NCBI GenBank assembly: GCA_016212515.1 | Contig: JACRFZ010000112.1 | Span: 1-57,391, forward strand | Source of the DNA: Candidatus Melainabacteria bacterium | Lineage (GTDB): Bacteria; Cyanobacteriota; Vampirovibrionia; Obscuribacterales; Obscuribacteraceae | DNA length: 57,391 bases | Direction: 5' to 3' | In this document: piece after piece, positions 15,853-23,930 of the stretch | Layout: each line of letters opens with the position of its first letter | Numbering within the stretch: the stretch's first letter is position 1 | The notes under the pieces: generated by a model | The model's database searches: none | The model's input: only the letters and a program-made list of their open reading frames with translations | Told to the model about the DNA's origin: nothing | Made by a program: the position numbers and the translations under genes

Positions 15853-18800
15853 TTATTCGTCGACCTCGGGTTGACCGGCTTTCTGTGCGGCTAGCATGGC
15901 TGCTTCCCGCGCATCGTGCTCTGCTTTGGCGGCTTTCGCCATCGCCTCTTTGCGGGCCTGCACATCGGCGCCCTTGGCTTTCACCAGGGCCTCACTGCCA
16001 AGGGCAAGAACTTCTTCCGCCTTGACCATGACGTTGTCCACATTCTCGACCGGGTTGTCACGGAAGGCCAGGTCGGAAGAGGCTTCAAAGTCTGGCAATA
16101 CCGCTACGCCCAAGTCGAAGCCGCCAGGCAGGAAGCGGAAGGTGGTTACTTTCAACCCGGCCCCGAAGTCAATCGGATTGACTGACTGTCCCACTTCCTT
16201 GCCGAAGCTGGGCGTACCTACAACTGTGGCCAGTCCCAGCTTTTGCAAGCCGGAAGACATCAGTTCGGAGGCACTGGCACTGCCTTCGTTCACGATCACA
16301 ACGATGGGCATTTGTGCGGGAGTGACGCGCATCATGCGCGGATGAGTAACCAGTTTCACCGATTTGCCGTCTGCAAATCTTTCACGACGGAAGTCACCGG
16401 CTGTCACCGATTCTTTTACTTCGATGATCTGATCACCTTCGCGGCTGAGCGTGGTTACGATGGTGCCTTCTTTCACGATGGCTTGCATCATTTCCACGAC
16501 CTGATCGAGGCGACCGCCCGGGTTGTTGCGCAGGTCGATGACCAGTCCTTTCATGGAGGCGCAATCTTTCTCGGGATTGTAAGCATTCACCATCTGAGCC
16601 AGGGCGCTGGGGCTTGCCGGCCAGGCTTTACCAGTGCAAGCCTGGTAGAGAGCCTGGGTGAACTCTTTGGAAACGTGGTCCCCAAACATGTCCACCTTGA
16701 CGGCAACACGACCGCTTCCATCGGTCAGATTCCACCAGTTAACTTCACGGTTTTGCACTTTGCCGCGCACGATAGGCAGTGAAAGAGTTTCGCTGCCGCC
16801 GGTTGCTGCTTTACGCATCACCTGCAAGTTGACGGTCGTACCGGCCGGACCGCGAATGGCCGCTACCACTTCGTTGATGGTTTTGCCGACTGTGGTTTTT
16901 CCGTCGATGGCGATGATGCGATCACCCCGTTTCAAACCGGCTTTTTCCGCTGGTCCGCCTTCTACCGGTTTGGGATAGACGACTATGGGCGTGTCTTCAG
17001 TGATTTTGCTGAAGGCCACTAGAGCTTCCTTGGAAGGATTTTTACCCAGAGCTTCCGCTTTGCTGGCCATGTTGAGGCGGGTAACAGGTGCTCCGATGCC
17101 GGTCAGGCTGTTATCGAAGCTCTGTGCCATGTCGGCGAACTGCTTGCCGGTGAAGAACATGGTATGCATTTCGTTCAGGTCGGCAAGCATAGCGCGAATG
17201 GCTTTCTCTGTGCCGTTTTCACTGCTTAGCTCGCTGCCGGCGTCAAACTTGTGTTCCCACTTCTGTTCGAAGGCGCTGCGTTTTTCCGGGTTTAACAGAG
17301 CCAGGTCGGTGTTTACGATCAAATCGTAGACACAGGCATATAGCACCTTGCCGTTGAAGGCATCCGGATTTTCAGGGTTGCACAACTTGCTGACATAGCT
17401 GGCCTGGGTGTCGTCACCGTCCTCGGGAGACTCACCGTAGGTGCGGAAGTTCAGCTCGATGAATTTCTTCAGATCGGCTTCACTGGTGGTACCGGCCGGC
17501 GCCACTTGCATGGAGTCGTTGGCGTAGATGTGCACTGGATAAGTCAGCTCGGCGCTGACCATCGGCGCCGGGATAGCCACGGTTTCGTTGCCTTGGGCAG
17601 TTGCCTCAGGGGCTTCTTTGCCCTTCTCAGTAGCTTTCTTGGCGGCTTCGGCGGCAGCTTTCTTGCCGGCTTCAGCCATTGCTGCTTGCTGCGCCTGCAA
17701 CTTGCCTACAAGCAGTTTGTTCTTGGAGGCATCCGCCTGCACAAATTCAACATCCGGGTAGGCTTTTGCCAGCTTTTCCAGGTCGGCAAATTGGGCGGCG
17801 CAGTCGGCAGGCAGGCAGACTTGAATGAAGGTATTACCGCTGGCGGCAAAGTCAGCCCGAATTACGGTTTCATCGTCAGCCCGCGATACCAGTGGTTTGA
17901 CGACTTTTCCTTCATCCGGTTTGATGGCTTCATGCACTCCCGGCACGCGAATACCGATGCTGCTGTGCCCCGCTGCTGCTGCCTGATTGGCATCAATAGC
18001 AGGACCGGAGACCGGTTGGTTGCCGGTGTTGGTAGCGTCTGTGGTGGCAGCTTGCGCCGGGGCGGCAGGCTGTACCGGGGTGGATGTGGCGCTGTAGTTG
18101 TAGCCGGTGTCACCGAAGACTCCGGTGAGGATAACCAGCAAGAAGACTGCTTTACTCAAGATGTTGAGCATGACGGGAGCCCATATGGTACGGGTTTGCA
18201 GATAGACAATGCCGGCCAGAAGCGCGAAGAAGAAGGCGCTCAAGGGATTGACCGGATTGACGGCGGCGTAGAGTGCAGCAGCGACCAGGACTGCAGTGTA
18301 GGCTGCACTGGCTTCCACAACCATGCCGACGGCACGGGAGAAAGCGCTTTGGGAGCTTTTCAGGGACCTGGCCAGAGTGTCAAAGGCAGCATGCCAGAGG
18401 TTCTGGACGATTCCACGAAACACAAACTCTTGTACCACAGCCACCACAACGATGGAGACCAGCATGGTGACTATAAAGTTTGTCCCGCTGAGACCAGCCA
18501 GGGCTGCCATGGCACTCTGTGTTTGAGCGAAGGCTTCGGAGCCGGAGACGGCGGTCTGGCTGAGCGTATTGAGGGTGCCGGTGGCGTAGTCGAAGATAGA
18601 CAGCACTACCGCAGCGCTCAGGGCCCAGATAGAAACCTCCTTGAACGGCACACCGACTCGGCGGTAGTTCATGCCCAGTCTTCCCGGGAATTCAGGCATG
18701 TGGCTGTCCAGGTGGAAGAACGGGTGGAGGCGCCTGGTCCATGTGGTGAAGACCTCCGCCCGGCCGGTGAAGTAGAGATAGCCCAGAAGGAGCATCACTC

Positions 18801-19008
18801 CACTGCTACCGAGGGCGAACATGGTGGCGGCAATAACCGGCATGTATGGTGCCAGGGAGCCGGCAAAAGACAAGATTTTGACGCCGCCCCAGGCCAGTCC
18901 GTAGCCGAAAGCGCCCGCCAATCCTAGAGCCAGGGTGGCAATGAAAGCCCACCGCAGCGCTGATAACCCGCTTCTTGTGGAAGCGGGGCTTTTGGATTCG
19001 TCGAACAT
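15853..19008 (-). CDS. Membrane CPBP-like / PDZ / S41 C-terminal processing protease fusion
   Basis: This 1051-residue protein has ATG 19008 with GAGG eight bases upstream. Residues about 18-300 hold eight or so membrane helices with a CPBP (CAAX protease) pattern, but its motifs are broken: QEFVFR at 193-198 instead of EExxxR, Asn251 for the FxxxH His, and Asn282 and Lys286 for HxxxN. Residues 310-480 are a low-complexity Ala/Lys/Gln linker. A PDZ domain (about 670-735, GGPAEKAGLKRGDRI) precedes an S41 peptidase with the nucleophile in GSASASE (Ser912) and general base in SFGKEVGQ (Lys937), both intact. It thus looks like an active tail-specific protease tethered by a dead CPBP module. This arrangement is not one I know from named families. 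Confidence 0.8.
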   Translation of the reverse strand: MFDESKSPASTRSGLSALRWAFIATLALGLAGAFGYGLAWGGVKILSFAGSLAPYMPVIAATMFALGSSGVMLLLGYLYFTGRAEVFTTWTRRLHPFFHLDSHMPEFPGRLGMNYRRVGVPFKEVSIWALSAAVVLSIFDYATGTLNTLSQTAVSGSEAFAQTQSAMAALAGLSGTNFIVTMLVSIVVVAVVQEFVFRGIVQNLWHAAFDTLARSLKSSQSAFSRAVGMVVEASAAYTAVLVAAALYAAVNPVNPLSAFFFALLAGIVYLQTRTIWAPVMLNILSKAVFLLVILTGVFGDTGYNYSATSTPVQPAAPAQAATTDATNTGNQPVSGPAIDANQAAAAGHSSIGIRVPGVHEAIKPDEGKVVKPLVSRADDETVIRADFAASGNTFIQVCLPADCAAQFADLEKLAKAYPDVEFVQADASKNKLLVGKLQAQQAAMAEAGKKAAAEAAKKATEKGKEAPEATAQGNETVAIPAPMVSAELTYPVHIYANDSMQVAPAGTTSEADLKKFIELNFRTYGESPEDGDDTQASYVSKLCNPENPDAFNGKVLYACVYDLIVNTDLALLNPEKRSAFEQKWEHKFDAGSELSSENGTEKAIRAMLADLNEMHTMFFTGKQFADMAQSFDNSLTGIGAPVTRLNMASKAEALGKNPSKEALVAFSKITEDTPIVVYPKPVEGGPAEKAGLKRGDRIIAIDGKTTVGKTINEVVAAIRGPAGTTVNLQVMRKAATGGSETLSLPIVRGKVQNREVNWWNLTDGSGRVAVKVDMFGDHVSKEFTQALYQACTGKAWPASPSALAQMVNAYNPEKDCASMKGLVIDLRNNPGGRLDQVVEMMQAIVKEGTIVTTLSREGDQIIEVKESVTAGDFRRERFADGKSVKLVTHPRMMRVTPAQMPIVVIVNEGSASASELMSSGLQKLGLATVVGTPSFGKEVGQSVNPIDFGAGLKVTTFRFLPGGFDLGVAVLPDFEASSDLAFRDNPVENVDNVMVKAEEVLALGSEALVKAKGADVQARKEAMAKAAKAEHDAREAAMLAAQKAGQPEVDE

Positions 19009-19930
19009 AATGGTACCTCGATTGAAGTATGATGGTTTTTTCGCGCGGGCAGGCGGATGCTTGCCGGGCGAGATAGGTTGCCTGCTTGGACTTCGAGCCG
19101 GTCGAGATCTCACCAGGTGAGACTGCGACCAAGCCTAAGCTTTTGTATTCGTTTTCTTTCGATTGAGTCGATCATTGACGAAGAGCGAGATCCACCGGCA
19201 CAACCAGGTTGCGCGAGGTAGAGGCTCTTAGACCGGCTCTGTCGTTGATGGTGTTACAGAAGTCCTTGCAGGCGAAAAATGAAAAGGGAATCAAAAGCTT
19301 ATATCTGCTTGTATCAAAGACAGTCTTTTCCAGACAAGAGAAAATACCTGCGTCGCCTTGGAGCCGGGGCTGCTTCAGTTTGCACAGGCGGCTACCTACC
19401 GGCTCTGCGCTAATCAGCGCGAGGAGGCGGCGATGAATTTCTTGCTTTCACTACTTTGAGCACGGCTCAAATTGTCTCAGCCGAATTGTCATAAGCGGTC
19501 TATCAGTGGCGAATATTTGGCTTGTGGTAAAGCCATGGCGATGAGCATAGCATGGGTGGGCGGAGTTGATTGTGGTTGCGAGAAGATCGTGATTTTGTGG
19601 CTTTTCTCAGTCCCACCAGGCACGAAGGTGGATTTGTAGTTTAGTTGGTTGCCCGTTGCTTCAAAGTTCGGCACTGCTTGCATCCTATTTTGTCATGACT
19701 TGATTTACTCCCCTTAACAGATGCTCCGTGCTGCTTTCTGCTGCTTCCTGCCGCTTCTTGGCTTCTGTCCCTTGATTGCGAGTGCCTGCTTTGGCTTGGG
19801 GACCATTGCCGTCCGTCCGTTTCCTGAAAAAGGCATTCATTTGTGGTCCTTTGTGGTCTGTCCGGTCTGGATTGGAGTAAAATGAGTGACCTTCGGGGGC
19901 GTCCCCGGCAGCCATAGAAAGGAAATAACC
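19009..19930. other. Long intergenic region between divergent genes
   Basis: These 900 bases must carry the divergent promoters of the CPBP-S41 gene and glnS. TAAAAT at 19876-19881 is a possible -10 for glnS. A minus-strand frame at 19685-19840 (51 residues, Lys/Gln/Glu-rich, AAAGGA six bases before its ATG) could be a small protein but has no recognisable features. No RNA gene was found. Confidence 0.4.
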
Positions 19931-21649
19931 GTGAATTCGTCCGCACCAGCTCCGGCAAAAGCATCTGACTTCATTAGAGATATCATCAACGAAGATTTGC
20001 AAGCTGAGCGGCACCAGAAGGTTATCACCCGCTTCCCTCCAGAACCCAATGGCTTCCTGCATATCGGGCATGCCAAGTCGATTTGTTTGAATTTCGGTCT
20101 GGCCTACGAATATCGAGAGAAGTTGCCTGAATCCGGCTCACGCTGTCACTTGCGTTTTGATGATACCGACCCGGTGAAAGAAGACACTCTTTTTGAAGAC
20201 GGTATTCAGGAAGATGTGCGCTGGCTTGGTTTTGAATGGGATGGTTTGTATCATGCCAGCGATTACTTCGAAAAGATGTACGAGTATGCCGAGTATCTGA
20301 TAGGAGCCGGGAAAGCCTATGTGTGCAGCCTGTCTGATGCCGAGACTAAAGAGTACCGTGGCACGGTTACGACCGCCGGTAAAAATAGCCCGTATCGGGA
20401 ACGCACTGTAGAAGAGAGTCTTGACCTCTTTCGCCGCATGCGCGCCGGGGAGTTCAAAGATGGTGAACATGTGCTGCGCGCCAAAATAGACATGGCTAAT
20501 GCCAATATGAAAATGCGCGATCCCATGCTCTATCGCATTCGCCATACGGCGCACCACATGACCGGTGACAAGTGGTGCATTTATCCCATGTACGACTACG
20601 CCCATCCCATTTCCGATGCCATCGAGGGTATCACGCACAGTATCTGCACTCTTGAATTTGAGAATAATCGTGAGTTGTATGACTGGGTGATAGATAATCT
20701 CATCGATTACGCCAAATTCCCCAGCCGTCCTCATCAATACGAGTTTGCTCGTCTGAACCTGAACTACACGGTAATGAGTAAACGCCGTTTGTTGGAACTG
20801 GTAGAAGGCAAGCATGTGAGCGGTTGGGACGATCCGAGATTGCCTACCATTGCCGGCATGCGAAGACGGGGCTACACGCCGGAGAGCATTCGCGCCTTTT
20901 GTGCCAGCGTCGGTGTAGCCAAGGCCAACAGTACAGTGGATATGGCCCAGCTCGAATTTTGTATTCGCGACGATTTGAACCAGAAGGCACCGCGTGTTCT
21001 GGCAGTATTGAAGCCCATCAAGATTGTCATCGAGAATTATCCCGACGACAAAGTGGAAGAATTGGAAGCTTCCTACTGGCCTCATGATGTGCCGAAAGAA
21101 GGCACGCGCTTGGTTCCATTTAGCAAAGAGATTTACATCGAACAAGATGACTTCATGTTGGAGCCGCCCAAAGACTATTTCCGCCTCGCTCCCGGCAAGG
21201 AAGTGCGCTTACGTTACGCCTATTGCATAACCTGCAAGGAAGTGATTCAAGACGCTCAAGGCAACGTGCAGGAAGTGCGTTGCACCTATGATCCCGAGAC
21301 CCTGGGCGCCAATCCTGTGGGTCGCAAGGTGAAGGGCACCATTCACTGGGTGAGTGCTCGCCATGCACAAGATGCGGAAGTGCGCCTCTATGACCGCCTG
21401 CTCTCCCTGGAAGCACCGCCTGCCGGTAAGGACAGCGAGTTCCTCAATGCCATCAATCCGGAGGCTTTGCAGACTTTAACCGGTTGCAAGCTGGAGCGTA
21501 GCCTGGCTGAAGCCAAGCCCGGAGAGCGTTTCCAGTTTGAGCGCCAGGGTTACTTTGTGGCAGACGTCAAAGATAGTAAGCCCGGCATGCCTGTTTTCAA
21601 TCGTATTGTCACCTTGAAAGACTCCTGGGCTCGCTCCCAGAAGAAATAG
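19931..21649 (+). CDS. glnS: Glutaminyl-tRNA synthetase
   Basis: This 572-residue protein matches the usual GlnRS length (about 550-580). The GTG at 19931 with AAAGGAAA upstream fits the family start. The class I signatures are PPEPNGFLHIGHAKS (HIGH at 44-47) and VMSKRRL (KMSKS-like, 281-284). The catalytic core and the C-terminal anticodon-binding beta-barrels are complete. It charges tRNA-Gln with glutamine, EC 6.1.1.18. A tRNA-Gln(CTG) gene lies 87 bases downstream on the opposite strand. Presence of GlnRS suggests direct charging rather than only the GatCAB transamidation route. Confidence 0.95.
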   Translation: MNSSAPAPAKASDFIRDIINEDLQAERHQKVITRFPPEPNGFLHIGHAKSICLNFGLAYEYREKLPESGSRCHLRFDDTDPVKEDTLFEDGIQEDVRWLGFEWDGLYHASDYFEKMYEYAEYLIGAGKAYVCSLSDAETKEYRGTVTTAGKNSPYRERTVEESLDLFRRMRAGEFKDGEHVLRAKIDMANANMKMRDPMLYRIRHTAHHMTGDKWCIYPMYDYAHPISDAIEGITHSICTLEFENNRELYDWVIDNLIDYAKFPSRPHQYEFARLNLNYTVMSKRRLLELVEGKHVSGWDDPRLPTIAGMRRRGYTPESIRAFCASVGVAKANSTVDMAQLEFCIRDDLNQKAPRVLAVLKPIKIVIENYPDDKVEELEASYWPHDVPKEGTRLVPFSKEIYIEQDDFMLEPPKDYFRLAPGKEVRLRYAYCITCKEVIQDAQGNVQEVRCTYDPETLGANPVGRKVKGTIHWVSARHAQDAEVRLYDRLLSLEAPPAGKDSEFLNAINPEALQTLTGCKLERSLAEAKPGERFQFERQGYFVADVKDSKPGMPVFNRIVTLKDSWARSQKK

Positions 21650-21688
21650 CATCTCACGGGGATTACTGCCCAGGCGCTCAAAAGAAAT

Positions 21689-21713
21689 AGAGACTGGTGC
21701 GGAGCCAGTCTCT
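21689..21713 (-). terminator. Hairpin terminator between glnS and tRNA-Gln
   Basis: Arms AGAGACTGG (21689-21697) and CCAGTCTCT (21705-21713) pair perfectly over a 7-nt loop. On the minus strand ATTTCTTTT follows, which fits termination of the tRNA-Gln transcript. On the plus strand it may also end glnS. Confidence 0.6.
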
Positions 21714-21736
21714 AGTGCGTGTGACGCATGAAAAAT

Positions 21737-21808
21737 CTGGGGTGCAAGGATTCGAACCTCGGAATACCTGGACCAGAACCAGGCGCCTTACCACTTGGCG
21801 ACACCCCA
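21737..21808 (-). tRNA. tRNA-Gln (anticodon CTG)
   Basis: On the minus strand the gene begins TGGGGTGTCGCCAAGTGG and folds as a full cloverleaf. The acceptor stem is TGGGGTG/CACCCCA, the anticodon stem CCTGG/CCAGG has loop TTCTGGT giving anticodon CTG (codon CAG), and the T arm is CGAGG-TTCGAAT-CCTTG. The discriminator base is G. CCA is not encoded; GATTTTT follows. The opening closely resembles E. coli tRNA-Gln. Confidence 0.95.
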
Positions 21809-22459
21809 TCGTTGTCGGATATTAGAAGTCTAGGAAGCATTTGTTCCGGTGTCAATGAATTATGAATGACCTCATGGAGGGGGTTCGCATTGCCGCCTTT
21901 TCTGCAGTTTCCTGTAAAGGGCTGTAACCGGAGTTGGCGCCACTGAAAGTGTCCTTGACTACTTCCGCTTTTCTGATTCTTAAAATTCCTACCGGATTGG
22001 GCGGTGCCGGACGGCAAAAAAATAACGCCGGTCCGCAGACGCAATCCAGGCAAGGTTTCAGGGGGGCTCTGAAAATAAGTCAAGGAAAGCCATGTTCCTT
22101 GAATGAATGTCATGACAACTGGTAGGTTCTAAAAGTACTTCTTCTCCCCTTTCCCGAGTTACCCAAGCAAAAGCTTCCGTATACGCCGCTACCGAGTGTT
22201 CGCTTCATTTCTCTGCTGGTACTGGCAGTGAGGATTCGATCGACCGGTGGTAGGAGCGCTGCTAATTCCCTGTTCGAGTAATTGCCGTTTACGCTTGGGT
22301 TTACTCAAGTGGCAGTTCAACTCGGCAGCGTCTTTTCAGCGAGTTCCTGCATGGTGGGAGAGGCAGTGAAAAGAAGTAGGGCTGTTCTCACAGGCTGTGA
22401 GGCATGCCAAAGCAACCAATCCAATGCAAATGCAACCGCCTAGAAAACAGGAATATCCA
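21809..22459. other. Long leader region upstream of the serpin gene
   Basis: These 650 bases contain the tRNA promoter on the minus side and the serpin promoter on the plus side. A hairpin TCAAGGAA/TTCCTTGA (22080-22102) is visible, and ACCCAAGC near 22162 could pair with GCTTGGGT near 22295. No known riboswitch or gene was recognised. Confidence 0.4.
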
Positions 22460-23587
22460 ATGACGCAGACCAATACTCCCAACTCCGCCGCCGCTTCCAC
22501 CACTTCTTTCGGCCTGGCGCTGTTCAAGGAAGAAGCCCGTCAAAACAAGGGCAAGAACGTTCTTATCTCGCCGGCATCGGTGGCCATTGCTCTGGCCATG
22601 ACCATGAACGGCGCTCGTCAGACAACGCTTTCTGCGATGCAGTCCACTCTTGGCTTCGGCGAAGGTGAGACCATCGACACCATCAATGCCTCCATGGAAG
22701 CGCTGCTTTCGGCTCTGACCGACCCCAAGAGCGGCGTCGAGCTGACCGTGGCCAATGCCATCTGGGCCGAACAGTCCATGCCCTTCAAGAAAGCCTTCCT
22801 GGAAGGGGTTGTAGCCGCCTACAAGGCTCGCGTCGTCAACGCTGATTTTGCCGATCCGGCTACCGTGGACGCAATCAACAAATGGGCGGACGAGAACACC
22901 CGGGGCAAGATTCCCACCATCATCGACGACATCGCCGCCGACATGGTCATGTATCTGCTCAATGCCATCTACTTCAAGGGAAGTTGGACCACCAAATTCG
23001 ACAAAGACATGACCTTCGGCGGCCAGTTCGCCTCGGAAGCCGACGGCGAAGTCTCGGTCATGTACATGAACCGCGAAGCGGACATGCGTTACAGCCGCGG
23101 CCAGACCTTCCAGGCGGTGGCTCTGCCCTTCGGCGAGAGCAAGCGCGTGTCGCTCTATGTGCTTTTGCCCAACGAAGGCGTCGACATCAATGACTTCGTG
23201 GAAGGTCTGAGTGCGTCGGTTCTGACCAATCTGCAGGGAAGCCGGGAGAGCGAGGTGGACCTCCGTCTGCCGCGCTTCAAGGCTGAATACGACGTGGATC
23301 TGAAGGATTCGCTCTGTGCCCTGGGCATGGGCGAAGCCTTCCAGTCGGGCGCCGATTTCACCGGCATGGCTGACGCCGACATGGTGATCAGCACCGTCAA
23401 GCACAAGACCTTCGCCAAGTTCGATGAAGACGGCGGCGAAGCTGCGGCCGTCACTGCCGTGGGTATGGCTTTGGAGTGCGTGCGCAGGACGCCCCAGGTG
23501 CATGTCACTCGTCCCTTCGTGGCCGCTCTGGTGGACGAGGTCACCGGTGCTCTGCTCTTCATCGGCAAGGTGGCCAAGCCGGACTGA
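22460..23587 (+). CDS. Serpin-family protease inhibitor without signal peptide
   Basis: This 375-residue protein has ATG 22460 behind CAGGAAT. Earlier in-frame ATGs at 22397 and 22424 lack a ribosome site. Serpin signatures are NVLISPASVAIALAM (33-47), the NAIYFKGSW block (168-176) and the C-terminal VTRPFVAALVDEVTGALLFIG. The reactive-centre loop has an inhibitory-type hinge GGEAAAVTAV (325-334). Counting from Glu323 as P17 puts P1-P1' at Glu339-Cys340, suggesting a target that cleaves after Glu or nearby. Lack of a signal peptide implies a cytoplasmic target. Codons are strongly C/G-ending, as in the Ter-type operon. It is a single-gene unit with its own terminator. Confidence 0.9.
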   Translation: MTQTNTPNSAAASTTSFGLALFKEEARQNKGKNVLISPASVAIALAMTMNGARQTTLSAMQSTLGFGEGETIDTINASMEALLSALTDPKSGVELTVANAIWAEQSMPFKKAFLEGVVAAYKARVVNADFADPATVDAINKWADENTRGKIPTIIDDIAADMVMYLLNAIYFKGSWTTKFDKDMTFGGQFASEADGEVSVMYMNREADMRYSRGQTFQAVALPFGESKRVSLYVLLPNEGVDINDFVEGLSASVLTNLQGSRESEVDLRLPRFKAEYDVDLKDSLCALGMGEAFQSGADFTGMADADMVISTVKHKTFAKFDEDGGEAAAVTAVGMALECVRRTPQVHVTRPFVAALVDEVTGALLFIGKVAKPD

Positions 23588-23646
23588 GCAATTGCAGCGG
23601 CGCTGATTAAGAGCGGATCTTCTAGTCAGTAGGTCCGCTCAGTCGG

Positions 23647-23682
23647 ACAGGGCTCAAGCTTTAAAAGCTTGAGCCCTGTTTC
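23647..23682 (+). terminator. Intrinsic terminator of the serpin gene
   Basis: A perfect 15-bp stem (23647-23661 with 23665-23679), with a 3-nt loop, is followed by a short T-run. Confidence 0.8.
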
Positions 23683-23818
23683 CGGACCCGCCGACACTAG
23701 TGTTCTGGTATTGAGTCCCTGACGCTCTTATTTCTTTTGTGAGTTATCTACGGTGGCATACAGTAAATATTCGAAAAACTGCGAAATTCGACCGGCCTCA
23801 GTCGTTTACCCATAAACT

Positions 23819-23909
23819 AAACCGGTATCGGTTAAAAATTACCCCGGGAAAGAAACTAAACCGATATGGGCTAAACTTTGCCGGGGTGGCGATTCAACCT
23901 AAATCGGTT
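23819..23909 (+). promoter_or_regulatory. Three spaced operator palindromes upstream of the MocR gene
   Basis: Three 14-bp elements of the form AACC-N6-GGTT occur: 23819-23832 (perfect), 23858-23871 (GGCT in the right arm) and 23896-23909 (perfect). They start 39 and 38 bases apart. The first two sit in a longer direct repeat, AAACTAAACCG-TAT-GG-TAAA (23814-23836 and 23853-23875). The third overlaps a possible promoter (TTCAAC 23893-23898, GATAAT 23917-23922). MocR regulators typically bind spaced direct repeats near their own gene, so autoregulation is likely. Confidence 0.7.
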
Positions 23910-23930
23910 GACCTGCGATAATGTCCGGGC

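Noticed and set aside
17506..18927. 473-codon plus-strand frame
   Set aside because: It is antisense to the CPBP-S41 fusion gene and has no ribosome site or known domain.
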